A stretch of DNA of 64,000 nucleotides, taken from NCBI GenBank assembly GCA_016709445.1, contig JADJMV010000007.1:186001-250000 (forward strand), given 5' to 3'. The position numbers were made by a program, and so were the translations under genes. Below, piece after piece: positions 28,197-37,645 of this stretch. Below the pieces are notes generated by a model. That model saw only the letters and a program-made list of their open reading frames with translations. It did not search any database and had not been told where the DNA came from. Each line of letters starts with the position of its first letter. Position 1 is the first letter of the stretch. The stretch is from Phycisphaerales bacterium. GTDB taxonomy: Bacteria; Planctomycetota; Phycisphaerae; Phycisphaerales; UBA1924.

Positions 28197-29660
28197 ATGC
28201 TCAAACAGCAGCACCAGCTCTTTGCCTCGCTATTGGTCCTCGTGGATTCCCTCATCGTCACGGCGGCGTGCGGGGCCGCGTGGGCCTTCCGTGTCAACGC
28301 GCTCGGCGAGGAGTTCCCCTCGTGGCCCCACGAATGGGAGAGCTACGCCCGGAATTCACAGGTGGTCTTTGCGGTCCCCATGATGGTCGGGGCGATGTGG
28401 CTCGGCGGCCTCTACCGCCCTCGGCGCGACAAGTCACTCTGGAGCGAATACGGCTCGATCCTGCGGGCGTCTGTGGCCTCGGTGGTGATCCTCTGGATGA
28501 TGCTGTACCTCTTGCGTAACAGCATCATTGCCGCAACCCCGGACGATGCAGCCCAGCGCCTGGTCAGCCGCGAGCCTGATCCTGGGCGCGTCCAATTCCT
28601 CGCTCTCGCGGTGATGCTCCCTCTCGCCCTCTGCGCGCACCGCACGCTTTTCCGCTGGAGTCTGCGCCAGATGCGTCGGCGTGGGTTCAATCAACGGCAC
28701 GTCGCGGTGATCGGCATCGGGCGGCTGGGCCAGGTGGCCTGCCACACGATCGAGCGGAACAGCTGGACCGGGCTGAATGTCGCCTATTTCATCGCCTCAG
28801 CCGAGCGGAGCGACCGCAAGCAGTGCCTGGGACGCCCGATCCGAGGCGGCGTGGGCGATCTCGAAGCCACGCTCGATGCGCACCCCGTCGACGCGGTCTA
28901 CCTGGCCGTCCCCAGCGCCCGCGCCTCACGTCTGCCCGAACTATTGCGGCGACTCGAGCGGTTCGCCGTGGAGGTTCGCGTCATCCCCGACGTCCTGCCC
29001 CGCTACCTGCCGCAGAGCATGACCGTCGGCGTGCTCGACGGCATGCCCGTGCTGAGCTACCGAGAGTGCCCCACCCGGGGGCTCGGGGGCCTGAGCAAGC
29101 GCGGGCTCGACATACTCGGCTCGCTCGCCGGCCTGGTGATCTTCTCCCCAGTCATGCTGCTTTGCGCGATCGCCGTGAGGCTGTCCAGCCCCGGTCCGGT
29201 GATCTTCAAGCAGCGTCGGGTTTCGATCGCCGGCGAGACCTTCAAGATCTACAAGTTCCGGACCATGTTCCAGGTCGAGGATGAGGAGCAGCCCCGCTGG
29301 ACCTCCCGGGAGGATCCCAGGATCACCCCAGTGGGCCAAGTCCTGCGGCGCACCAGCCTCGATGAGCTCCCCCAACTCCTCAACGTGCTCAAGGGGCAGA
29401 TGTCGCTCGTCGGCCCGCGCCCGGAGCGTCCCGAGTTGATCGAGCGGTTCCGTGAGGACTGGCGGGGGTACATGATCCGCCAGCATGTGAAGGCCGGCAT
29501 CACCGGCTGGGCTCAGGTCAACGGACTGCGAGGAGACACCTCGCTCCGACGCCGCCTGCGGTACGACCTGCACTACATCCGCCACTGGTCGATCGGCCTG
29601 GACCTCAAGATCCTCTGGCTGACGGTGATCCGCGGATTCGCCCACCGGAACGCCCACTGA
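28197..29660 (+). CDS. Polyprenyl glycosylphosphotransferase (exopolysaccharide priming sugar transferase)
   Basis: A 487-residue membrane enzyme that starts polysaccharide repeat synthesis by transferring a sugar-1-phosphate to undecaprenyl phosphate. The N-terminal half has four membrane segments and a CoA-binding-like nucleotide fold (VAVIGIGRLGQVACHTIE). The C-terminal catalytic half has FKQRRVSIAGETFKIYKFRTM, DELPQLLNVLKGQMSLVGPRPERPEL and GITGWAQVNGLRG. A TTGACA lies at 28117-28122, but a matching -10 is not clear. No other polysaccharide genes adjoin. Confidence 0.92.
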   Translation: MLKQQHQLFASLLVLVDSLIVTAACGAAWAFRVNALGEEFPSWPHEWESYARNSQVVFAVPMMVGAMWLGGLYRPRRDKSLWSEYGSILRASVASVVILWMMLYLLRNSIIAATPDDAAQRLVSREPDPGRVQFLALAVMLPLALCAHRTLFRWSLRQMRRRGFNQRHVAVIGIGRLGQVACHTIERNSWTGLNVAYFIASAERSDRKQCLGRPIRGGVGDLEATLDAHPVDAVYLAVPSARASRLPELLRRLERFAVEVRVIPDVLPRYLPQSMTVGVLDGMPVLSYRECPTRGLGGLSKRGLDILGSLAGLVIFSPVMLLCAIAVRLSSPGPVIFKQRRVSIAGETFKIYKFRTMFQVEDEEQPRWTSREDPRITPVGQVLRRTSLDELPQLLNVLKGQMSLVGPRPERPELIERFREDWRGYMIRQHVKAGITGWAQVNGLRGDTSLRRRLRYDLHYIRHWSIGLDLKILWLTVIRGFAHRNAH

Positions 29661-29823
29661 CCGTCCGGGAACCGCGCCCCACCCACCCGCGTATGGAACT
29701 TCCCCGGTTCTCGGGCCGGCCGGTTCTTGGCCGCGTGCGACTTTCTGTGGCAGACTGCAACCGGAACCTGTCGGCGGGCGTTGCCCGTATAGGTATGTGT
29801 TCACGGGCGAGGAGAAGAAGCCC

Positions 29824-30108
29824 ATGAGGCTGAACGCCGAACAGCAGGGATGGCTGGCCAGGGGATTGGCCGCCCTCAACGAGGGTGATGAGAAACGCTT
29901 CGAGGACGCGCTCTGGCTCGGCTTCGGCGACCGGTGGAAGCCGCTCCGGACCGCTCTGGTCCGCAATGGCTACCTCCTCAATGGGGACGGCAAGGTCCTC
30001 GCCCTGGCCGACCGTGGGGAGCAACTCCTCATCAAGCTGGCCCGGGAGGATGCCAAGAACAAGTCCGGCTCCATCGCCGGGCTGAGCGATTCGACACTCA
30101 ACAAGTGA
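29824..30108 (+). CDS. Hypothetical protein, 94 aa
   Basis: A small soluble protein beginning MRLNAEQQGWLARGLAALNEG, rich in Leu/Arg/Lys/Asp helices, with LRTALVRNGYLLNGDGKVLALADRGEQLLIKL resembling a winged-helix turn. The ATG at 29824 is preceded by GAGGAGAAG; a GTG at 29797 could start a 103-residue version. No family recognised. It precedes mnmG by 22 nt but mnmG seems to have its own -10. Confidence 0.6.
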   Translation: MRLNAEQQGWLARGLAALNEGDEKRFEDALWLGFGDRWKPLRTALVRNGYLLNGDGKVLALADRGEQLLIKLAREDAKNKSGSIAGLSDSTLNK

Positions 30109-30130
30109 CTCCCCGTTCTAGAGTTGCCCC

Positions 30131-32032
30131 GTGCAACCCCCACGGGAGCAATACCGGGTCATCGTGATCGGCGGCGGACACGCGGGCGTCGAGGCCGCGT
30201 GGGCGGCCGCGAACCTCCTGCCCGAGCCCGGCTCGGTCGCGCTGATCACGCTCGACCCGACGAAGATCGGGGTCATGTCGTGCAATCCAGCGATCGGGGG
30301 GCTCGCCAAAGGCCAGCTCGTCCGTGAGATCGACGCGCTCGGCGGGCTCATGGGTCTCGTGGCGGACGCGACCGGCATCCAGTTCAAGGTGCTCAATGCC
30401 TCCAAGGGGCCGGCCGTCCGGGGGCCGCGGTGCCAGAGTGATAAGCACGCCTACGCCGAGGAGGTCCAGCGTCGGATCGCCTCGCGCGCCGAGATCGAGG
30501 TCATTGCCGGGAGCGTTGCGCGGCTGCTCGTTGAGGGCGGGCGGATCACCGGCGTGGTTGTCGCCTCGGGCGATGCGAGGGTGCTTGCGGCCCGGACGGT
30601 GGTCCTGACCACCGGCACGTTCATGCGGGGCCTCATGCACACTGGCGAGTCCCGCACCCCCGGCGGTCGATTCGGCGAGGCGGGCGCCACCACCATCAGC
30701 GAGAGCCTGCGCGAGCTGGGCTTTGAGCTCGGCCGCCTGAAAACCGGGACGCCACCGCGCCTGCGACGGGGCTCGATCGACTGGGACTCTCTCGCCCCCG
30801 CTCGGGGCGATGACACGCCCTCCCCTTTCAGCGATCTCTCGGGAGCGCCGTCGTTCCCGAGGATGCAACAGGTCGAGTGCCGGCAGACGCACACCACCGC
30901 CGCCATGCACGAGTTGATCCGGGAGAACCTGCACCGTGCCCCGATGTTCAGCGGTCAGATTGAGTCGGTCGGCCCGCGGTACTGCCCGAGTATCGAGGAC
31001 AAGGTCGTTCGGTTCGCCGAGCGCGATGCGCACGGCGTCTTCCTCGAGCCCGAGAGCCTGCGCGACGACTGGGTGTATTGCAACGGGATCTCGACGAGCC
31101 TGCCGGCGGACGTCCAAGACCTGCTCGTTCGTGCAATGCCCGGTTGCGAGCATGCCGAGATCTATCGACACGGCTACGCGGTCGAGTACGACATGGTCCG
31201 GCCCCACCAGATCCTCGCCACCGGCATGACGCGGGCCGTCGAGGGCCTCTTTCTGGCCGGCCAGATCAACGGCACCAGCGGCTACGAGGAAGCCGCGGCC
31301 CAGGGTCTGGTCGCCGGCGTGAACGCCGCACGCCTCGCGCGCGGCGAGGGTGGGTGGACCCTTGGCCGCTCCGAGGCGTACATCGGCGTCCTGATGGACG
31401 ACCTGGTAACCAAGACTCCCGTCGAGCCCTACCGCATGTTCACCAGCCGGGCCGAGCACCGGCTGCTGCTCCGCGCCGATAACGCCGCCGACCGACTCAC
31501 ACCGATCGCCATCTCGCTCGGCCTGCTCGCCTGCGACGGCCTGGGGCAGGAGCGCGAGCGTCGGTTCGAAGCGCGCCGCTCGGCCCTCGAGTCCGGCCGA
31601 GTCGCGCTGCGGCGGGTCACCCTCGATGGTGTGCCGCTCGACCGGTTGATCCGGCAAGACCGGCTCGACGTCGCCGGGCTCGAGTCCAGCCTCGCCCGCG
31701 AGCTCGGGGCTGTCCCCCCGGGCGTTGCCTCGACGCTGCACGCCGAGGTCCGCTACGAGGGCTACGTCGTCCGCCAGCAGGCCCAGGTGAAGCGTCACGC
31801 CGAGATCGAGCGGCGCTCGCTGCCCGAGTGGGTGGACTACCACGACTTTCGGCCCCTGAGGACCGAGGCCCGTCAGGCGCTCTCGCGATTCCGACCCGCC
31901 ACGTTCGGCCAGGCCTCGCGCCTCGAGGGCGTGACCCCGGCCGATCTCACCCTTCTCGCGGTGCTCGTGGAGCGAGAGAAGCAGCGCCGGGATCCGCGCC
32001 CGGTCCCAGCACCGATACCATCTGACCCATGA
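30131..32032 (+). CDS. mnmG: tRNA uridine-5-carboxymethylaminomethyl modification enzyme MnmG (GidA)
   Basis: A FAD enzyme that, with MnmE, makes cmnm5U34 in tRNA wobble positions. The 633 residues have IGGGHAGVEAAWAAA, the conserved NPAIGGLAKGQLVREIDALGG, the Cys-containing RCQSDKHAYAE and CRQTHTT, the second Cys in VYCNGIS, and the AGQINGTSGYEEAAAQGL loop. The start is GTG 30131, with TAGAGT (30119-30124) 6 nt upstream. Its TGA overlaps the next gene's ATG. An MnmE-like protein occurs at 48863 but is shortened. Confidence 0.96.
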   Translation: MQPPREQYRVIVIGGGHAGVEAAWAAANLLPEPGSVALITLDPTKIGVMSCNPAIGGLAKGQLVREIDALGGLMGLVADATGIQFKVLNASKGPAVRGPRCQSDKHAYAEEVQRRIASRAEIEVIAGSVARLLVEGGRITGVVVASGDARVLAARTVVLTTGTFMRGLMHTGESRTPGGRFGEAGATTISESLRELGFELGRLKTGTPPRLRRGSIDWDSLAPARGDDTPSPFSDLSGAPSFPRMQQVECRQTHTTAAMHELIRENLHRAPMFSGQIESVGPRYCPSIEDKVVRFAERDAHGVFLEPESLRDDWVYCNGISTSLPADVQDLLVRAMPGCEHAEIYRHGYAVEYDMVRPHQILATGMTRAVEGLFLAGQINGTSGYEEAAAQGLVAGVNAARLARGEGGWTLGRSEAYIGVLMDDLVTKTPVEPYRMFTSRAEHRLLLRADNAADRLTPIAISLGLLACDGLGQERERRFEARRSALESGRVALRRVTLDGVPLDRLIRQDRLDVAGLESSLARELGAVPPGVASTLHAEVRYEGYVVRQQAQVKRHAEIERRSLPEWVDYHDFRPLRTEARQALSRFRPATFGQASRLEGVTPADLTLLAVLVEREKQRRDPRPVPAPIPSDP

Positions 32033-33777
32033 TGCCGATCACCCTCGCCGCGACCAGCGTGCATCCGCTCCTGGTCGACCTGGTCGTCATCCTCACGACG
32101 GCCGCGCTGGTCAGCCTGCTCTTTTCCAGGCTGCGCCTCGCGGCGATCCCCGCGTATCTGGTGGCGGGGGCGATCATCGGCCCCAGCCTGATCGGCCTGA
32201 TCCCCAACGCCGAGCATGTCGAGAGCATCTCTCAGCTGGCGATCATCCTGCTGATGTTCGGCATCGGCCTGCACATGGACACTGCGGAGATCCGCGGCGA
32301 ATTGGCCCCGATCATCCTGATCGGCGCCATCTCCTGTGCGCTGGTAACCGCCGTCGGCACCCCGATCGCCATGGCGTTCGGCCAACCGGCGCCAGCCGCA
32401 CTCCTCATCGCCGCAGCCACCGCGATGTCGTCGACCGCGGCGGTGATGCGGCTGCTTCAGCAGCGCCGGCAACTCCGCGACCTGCACGGACGTGTGGCGT
32501 TCGGCACGCTGATCGTCCAAGACCTCTTCGCGGTGCTCGTGTTGGCGGTGGTGCCGCTGTTGGCGGCCTGGCAGAGCAGCCAGGGAGGGGCGGCCGAAGC
32601 CCATGCGGCGGCAGATCCCGACGGATTGATCTCACTCGGGGCCAAGGCCGCGGCCGGTGTGTTCGGGATCGCGGCGATCGTGTTGGCCGGAAGGCTGCTG
32701 CTCCCCAGGCTGCTCCACATCGCCGGCAAGGACGGGGGCACCGAGCTGGTGCTCATCGTCGGGGCGGGAGCGGCGATGGGCTCGGCCGCGATTACGGCGC
32801 TCCTGGGCTTCAGTCCCGAGTTGGGAGCGTTCCTCGCGGGGTTTCTGCTGGCCGCGACGCCGGCCCGCCACCAGTTGCTCGGCCAGCTCGCCCCGGTACG
32901 GGATTTGTTCATACCGGTGTTCTTCGTGGCCGTGGGTCTCGGGCTCGATCTCCACGCCGCCGTCGCCTCCTGGTGGGTCGTCCTGGCCGTCCTCGGGGCG
33001 ACGCTCCTGGTGAAGGCAGGCGCGGTCGCCATCTCGGCGTGGGCTTGCGGCATGAGCGGGCCCGTCTCGGTGACCTCCGGCATCGTCCTTGCCCAGACCG
33101 GGGAGTTCACGCTCGTTGTCCTCGGCGTGGGCCGGATCCGGGGGCTGATCTCCCCTGGTGCAGAAGCGATCCTGGCCGCCGTTGTGGCCTTGTCGCTCAT
33201 GCTGACCCCCTGGCTCTTCGAGGCCGGCCCGATGGCCGCGGGTGGGTTTGTACGGCTGCGCCCGCCCCCGTGGAGGCGACGGGCAATGCGGGACCTCTCC
33301 GCCCGCCACCCTGGCGAAGGCTCGACCAAGCCTCGGGCCATCGTGGCCGGCTACGGCCCGGTTGGCAGGGAGGTGGCCGCCAGACTCGAACGCTCGGGCT
33401 TCGAGTGCACGATCGTCGAGCTGAATCCGGAGACGGTGAAGCGACAGCGGGGGCTGGGGCGTCGGATCGTCTACGGGGACGCGGCCAACCCGGAGGTGCT
33501 GCACGAGGCCGGTCTTGAGCACTGCGATGCGGTGCTGCTCACCATCCCGGATCACGAGCCGATGCTCAGGGCTTGTGAGGCGATCCGGTCGATGGCGCCG
33601 GGGGTCTTCATCGCCGTCCGTTCCGGGTTCCTCAGCCGCGGGATGCAGGCGACCTCGCTCGGCGCTGATCTGGTTGTGGTGGACGAGATTGCGACAGCCA
33701 CGATGATGGCGGCCCAGGTGGGGGAGCGGCTGCGATCGAGGGTGCCGACGCCCCCGGCTACTCCGGGAGCATCCTGA
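32029..33777 (+). CDS. CPA2-type cation:proton antiporter with TrkA-N domain (KefB/YbaL-like)
   Basis: A 582-residue inner-membrane protein. About 12 hydrophobic segments form a sodium/proton-exchanger fold. A cytosolic Rossmann TrkA-N domain (AIVAGYGPVGREVAARLERSG, residues about 440-460, with VYGDAANPEVLHEAGLEHCDAVL) follows and likely binds NAD(H)/nucleotide to gate transport. The membrane core includes AILLMFGIGLHMD and PELGAFLAGFLLA. The start ATG overlaps the mnmG stop (ATGA). A TACCAT lies 7 nt before the ATG. Confidence 0.9.
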   Translation: MMPITLAATSVHPLLVDLVVILTTAALVSLLFSRLRLAAIPAYLVAGAIIGPSLIGLIPNAEHVESISQLAIILLMFGIGLHMDTAEIRGELAPIILIGAISCALVTAVGTPIAMAFGQPAPAALLIAAATAMSSTAAVMRLLQQRRQLRDLHGRVAFGTLIVQDLFAVLVLAVVPLLAAWQSSQGGAAEAHAAADPDGLISLGAKAAAGVFGIAAIVLAGRLLLPRLLHIAGKDGGTELVLIVGAGAAMGSAAITALLGFSPELGAFLAGFLLAATPARHQLLGQLAPVRDLFIPVFFVAVGLGLDLHAAVASWWVVLAVLGATLLVKAGAVAISAWACGMSGPVSVTSGIVLAQTGEFTLVVLGVGRIRGLISPGAEAILAAVVALSLMLTPWLFEAGPMAAGGFVRLRPPPWRRRAMRDLSARHPGEGSTKPRAIVAGYGPVGREVAARLERSGFECTIVELNPETVKRQRGLGRRIVYGDAANPEVLHEAGLEHCDAVLLTIPDHEPMLRACEAIRSMAPGVFIAVRSGFLSRGMQATSLGADLVVVDEIATATMMAAQVGERLRSRVPTPPATPGAS

Positions 33778-34585
33778 GTTCGTCCCGGAGGATCGCGGCC
33801 AGTTCGTAATTCTCGGCCTCGATGGCGCGCTGGAGTCGTTGCCGGAGTTCGGTTTTCTGGCTGACGGGCAGCTTGGGGACGAGCGAATCCCGCATGCCGC
33901 GGAGCATCTGGACCTCGTTGGAGGCTTCGAAGAGATCGAGGTTGCCGAAGTCGGCGAAGTAGCGTCGCAGCGACTCGATGCCGTCGTCGATGGCATGGAG
34001 GGCCGCCTTGGGCTCGTTGTCGCGGAGCGCCTGGCTGGCCAGGGCGCGGGCCCGCATCATGGTGATATAGGGGCGGAACTGCTCGAGGACGGTCCGGTCG
34101 TCCTCGGCCTCGGCATGCTCGGCGCACAGGTCGAGCAAGCGGAGGTTCCTGGAGGTGTCGCGCACGACGCGGTCGTAGTCTTCGAGCACGAGCAGCGCGA
34201 CGTAGCGGTGGTAGTACTGGACGGCCTCCTCCCGGAGTGCCCGGCAGTCGTCCGGGCTCAGGCGAAAGGTGGTCTCTCCAGCGGCGGTGGGGGGCTCGGC
34301 AAACTCGGCAACCCCGGGCCCACCCGCGGGGTCGCCCTCTTCTTCCTCCCCCTCTTCGCCCTCGCGGGAGGCGTCGTCCAGCTTTGCTTCGTAGTACTCG
34401 AGGAGGCTGTCGAACCCCTCCGGGCGTTGCCCGTCGGGCCGTCCGTCGACGTTCATCTGAAGAATTCCTAAATCCAGCCGGATCTGGACCTTCTGCTCCC
34501 CGTCCAGGCCCTGGATAAGCCGGACGTTGATCTTGCCGGGCTCGTGCGGCCAGCCCTGGAGCAGCTCGGTAAGGTCAACGTTCAT
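33758..34585 (-). CDS. UvrB/UvrC-motif protein, unknown function
   Basis: A 275-residue protein. The C-terminal 35 residues (QKTELRQRLQRAIEAENYELAAILRDELRML) match the UvrB/UvrC helical hairpin motif also found in McsA. The N-terminus lacks zinc Cys pairs, so it is not McsA itself. A central acidic Glu/Gly linker (residues about 75-95) separates an N-terminal beta region from a helical part. It overlaps the antiporter's convergent 3' end by 20 nt. ATG at 34585. It lies divergent from the sigma factor gene. Role not known. Confidence 0.7.
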   Translation of the reverse strand: MNVDLTELLQGWPHEPGKINVRLIQGLDGEQKVQIRLDLGILQMNVDGRPDGQRPEGFDSLLEYYEAKLDDASREGEEGEEEEGDPAGGPGVAEFAEPPTAAGETTFRLSPDDCRALREEAVQYYHRYVALLVLEDYDRVVRDTSRNLRLLDLCAEHAEAEDDRTVLEQFRPYITMMRARALASQALRDNEPKAALHAIDDGIESLRRYFADFGNLDLFEASNEVQMLRGMRDSLVPKLPVSQKTELRQRLQRAIEAENYELAAILRDELRMLPE

Positions 34586-34880
34586 GGCCGTGCGGTGTCA
34601 TCGGCAGATGCAAAACAAGGAAACATACATCAGGGGATTTCGTGTGCCAGCAAAACCGGAATTTCCCTCACAGATTGTACCGCGGCCGCACAGTCGGAGC
34701 AGGCCGCGCAGGGCTCCCGCTTGATCATCCGCCTGGGGCCCGGGTTGGAAGCGTTTGAAGTGCCAAAGCTTGCGCCCCGATGCAACCTTTGCCGCCTCGG
34801 CTTCGAATCGGAGGGAGTAGTGCATCTGCCCATACATGTGCTACAGTTGAGTGAGTGGGCCGGCCTTCGGGCCGTGAAAG
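34586..34880. other. Divergent intergenic region (295 nt)
   Basis: Lies between the UvrB/C-motif gene and the sigma factor gene. It has a locally AT-richer stretch (about 34605-34680) and a CGGCCTTCGGGCCG hairpin at about 34860-34873 shortly before the sigma start. No convincing ORF, tRNA or promoter with consensus spacing was identified. Confidence 0.5.
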
Positions 34881-35861
34881 GTGGGTAGAGAAGTGAGCGG
34901 GAACAGAGAGAGAACCGCCCCCAACGGGGCGGGCGTGCAGACTGATCTGCAACTGTACCTCCGTGAGATCAACAAGACGCCGCTGCTGACCGCCGAGGAC
35001 GAGCGCGAGCTCGGGTGGGCGATCATCAACGACAATTGCCCGGCCGCGCGGGAGCGGATGATCCGGGCCAATCTGCGCCTTGTGGTCGCGATCGCCAAGA
35101 ACTATTCGGGCCGGGGGCTGCCGCTCACCGACCTGATCGAGGAGGGCAACATCGGCCTCCTCCGCGCGGTCGAGGGCTTCGACCCGGCGCAGGGCGCCCG
35201 CTTTAGCACCTACGCGAGTTGGTGGATCAAGCAGGCCATCAAGCGTGCGCTCATCAACGCCACGCAGCCGATCCATATCCCGGCCTACATGGTCGAGCTG
35301 ATCGCCAAGTGGAAGGTCGCATCGCGGACACTCGAGGCCGAGCTGGGTCGCCACCCAACCGTCGAAGAGTTGGCGACGCATATGGACCTGCCGACCAAGA
35401 AGGTCAAGATCATCCGCCGCGCCGTGAAGGCGATGCAGGCGCCCTCCCAGGAGCCCACGGACTCGTCGGGCGAGTTGGTCGGCCTCGGCGAGTTGATCGC
35501 CGACACCCGCACCGCGCCGCCGGAGAACTCGGTCTTCCGCAGCGACGAACTGACGATCCTGCGCCGGTTGCTCGAGGCGATCGACGAGCGCGAGGCCTCG
35601 ATCCTCCGGCTCCGGTTCGGACTCGATGGCGAGCAGCCCCTCACGCTCAAGCAGATCGCCGATACGGTCGGCATCAGCCGCGAGCGAGTCCGGCAGATCG
35701 TGGACGAGGCGCTCACCCGCCTCAACGCCCAGATCAACGACGCCAAGCCGACCCGGTTCTACCGCGAGAACCGGCGGCCCGGGGTTGACCCCAACGAGGA
35801 AATCGAGGCATATCAGGCCGCCCGTCGGGCCCGCGTCTCGACCCGCAAGTCGGTGCACTGA
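34881..35861 (+). CDS. RNA polymerase sigma factor, RpoD/SigA family
   Basis: A 326-residue primary-type sigma-70. Region 1.2 is DLQLYLREINKTPLLTAEDEREL; region 2 has LRLVVAIAKNYSGRGLPLTDLIEEGNIGLLRAVEGFDP and FSTYASWWIKQAIKRAL; region 3 spans PIHIPAYMVELI to AMQAPSQEPT; region 4 has LRFGLDGEQPLTLKQIADTVGISRERVRQIVDEAL. It lacks region 1.1 and is short for a housekeeping sigma, fitting a group 2 factor or the compact planctomycete primary form. It starts with GTG 34881, or GTG 34893, which has AGGTGG upstream. Confidence 0.93.
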   Translation: MGREVSGNRERTAPNGAGVQTDLQLYLREINKTPLLTAEDERELGWAIINDNCPAARERMIRANLRLVVAIAKNYSGRGLPLTDLIEEGNIGLLRAVEGFDPAQGARFSTYASWWIKQAIKRALINATQPIHIPAYMVELIAKWKVASRTLEAELGRHPTVEELATHMDLPTKKVKIIRRAVKAMQAPSQEPTDSSGELVGLGELIADTRTAPPENSVFRSDELTILRRLLEAIDEREASILRLRFGLDGEQPLTLKQIADTVGISRERVRQIVDEALTRLNAQINDAKPTRFYRENRRPGVDPNEEIEAYQAARRARVSTRKSVH

Positions 35862-35984
35862 TCCGCATCCCGAAACGCCCCGCGTGTGCATGACCCGGGG
35901 CGGCTGCCCGGCGTCTTCCAGCGGCGGCCCCGATCCACTCAGGGGCCCGCCCGTGCCCGCGATGGCTCTGCTACCATCGGGCTT

Positions 35985-37613
35985 ATGACCCACGCATACG
36001 CCATGGGCGCCCGCCCACGCCGAGCCGTTCTGCCCACGCTGTCCCGACTGGCGATCCTCTTCGCGGCGGTGCTCCTCGCACCCCAGGCCCGCGCCGACGA
36101 ATTCGTCAATCGGGTCAACGCCTATTTCGCCGATGTCCGCCCCGATCGGCGCAGCGACCCGATCATCCTTGCCTCTCTCAGCGCTATGGAGCCGCCCCCA
36201 GCGGGTGTGGCCAAGCCGCGACAGGCCGCGCTCGTCCCGGCAAGCAGCGCCATGTGGAGCGAGGCGGCCGCTTGGGCGCAGAAGCCCACACAGGTCGCGG
36301 TTCTTGAGGCGCTCGATCAGGTGACCCAGGAGACCGACCAGCGCCGGGCGATGGTCTTCGCCCAGCCCTACGGCCTCGCCGAACTTGGCTCGAGCCCCGA
36401 GCAGATCAAGCTCATCGCCGCGGGGCTCTATACCGATCTGGGCGACCCGCCGCTCCTGGCTACGGCCCGCCACCTCTACCTCCCCCGGTTCGATGACATG
36501 GCCTGTCTGGTCAATGTGGAGGCGACGCGTCGCCTTGCGGCCGGCGACGCCGCGGGCGCTCTCGATGTGCTGACCGACTGGGTCTACTTTGCACGCCAGA
36601 TCGCCGACCGCGAGTTCTACGCCGAGAAGTCCTGGGCGTTCGAGGCCATGGTCGGCGGGATTGAGCGGATCCGCGACGTGACCTACCAGGACTTCCGCGG
36701 CGGCAAGACGCTGACCGCCGACCAGTTGAAGACGGTGATCGACCGCCTGCAGGACGAGCGAGCCCTGCTCACCATCTCCAAGATCCAGCTCCCCCGGGCC
36801 GACTTTGAGGGGGCCTCGCAGCTCATCGCCTCCTTGATCGCCCCTCGCGGGCGTGTGAAGCCCGAGCTGTTCTCACCCACAATGGCTCGGCTCGCTTCCA
36901 CCCAGCGCCCCCTGCGCCTCTTCGGTGAGGCGGCTCGCTGGGACTCTGTCGCCGCGATCCACGTGGATTGGTATGGCGCCAACGAAGCTCTCGATGCCCT
37001 CCGCAGCGACTACGAGTACCGCTGGACGCACAGCCGATTCGACGAGAACGTCAGCCAGCCGTTCGTGGTGGAGCGATACCGAAGCCCCGTGGTCCGGGAC
37101 GCGGTCGCGATCGTCACGCGGAGCGTGCCCGATATGCGGGAGCTCTTCAAGCTGCGCCTGGAGCTGACCGTCGAGCTGGCCGGCACGCGGGATTCGATGG
37201 GCCTCGTAGGTTTCTACGCGGAGAACCGGGCCTATCCGCTCGATCTCTCGGCCATCCGTCCGCGGTTTGTCACCGAGCTGGAGGGCGATCCCTTTGCGGC
37301 GCCCGGAGCGGGCGGCCGCCAGCCCCCGCTGATCTTCTTCGTGCCGATTCGCGACACGAAGGATCGATTCCCGCCCAGGGCGACGATCCCGCCTCACGAG
37401 ATCAGCGTCATCGTGGCGGATGCCCCGAACGTGGCCATTGCCCTCCGCGATGATCAGTTTGTGCTCTACTCCGTCGGCGCCGACGGCTCCAAGCAGTGGG
37501 CCGACGAGGCGCAGAACACCACCGATGCTCCCGCGGGCCGCGACTACCTCCTCTGGCCCCCGGTGCTCTCGATCGTCCGCGAGACGCTCGTGCAGTCCGG
37601 CGACCTCAAGTAG
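35985..37613 (+). CDS. Exported hypothetical protein
   Basis: A 542-residue protein. The signal peptide is cleaved near APQARADE. The mature protein is mainly helical with no recognised catalytic motif. Two short segments (MGLVGFYAENRAYPLDLSAI and VLYSVGADGSKQWADEAQ) resemble the conserved region of type II secretion pseudopilin-like C-termini. The start ATG 35985 is preceded by TACCAT at 7 nt. It precedes trxB by 32 nt on the same strand. Probably specific to Planctomycetes; function unknown. Confidence 0.7.
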   Translation: MTHAYAMGARPRRAVLPTLSRLAILFAAVLLAPQARADEFVNRVNAYFADVRPDRRSDPIILASLSAMEPPPAGVAKPRQAALVPASSAMWSEAAAWAQKPTQVAVLEALDQVTQETDQRRAMVFAQPYGLAELGSSPEQIKLIAAGLYTDLGDPPLLATARHLYLPRFDDMACLVNVEATRRLAAGDAAGALDVLTDWVYFARQIADREFYAEKSWAFEAMVGGIERIRDVTYQDFRGGKTLTADQLKTVIDRLQDERALLTISKIQLPRADFEGASQLIASLIAPRGRVKPELFSPTMARLASTQRPLRLFGEAARWDSVAAIHVDWYGANEALDALRSDYEYRWTHSRFDENVSQPFVVERYRSPVVRDAVAIVTRSVPDMRELFKLRLELTVELAGTRDSMGLVGFYAENRAYPLDLSAIRPRFVTELEGDPFAAPGAGGRQPPLIFFVPIRDTKDRFPPRATIPPHEISVIVADAPNVAIALRDDQFVLYSVGADGSKQWADEAQNTTDAPAGRDYLLWPPVLSIVRETLVQSGDLK

Positions 37614-37645
37614 CTCCCGCGCCCGGCATCAATCCGGACCCCTCA

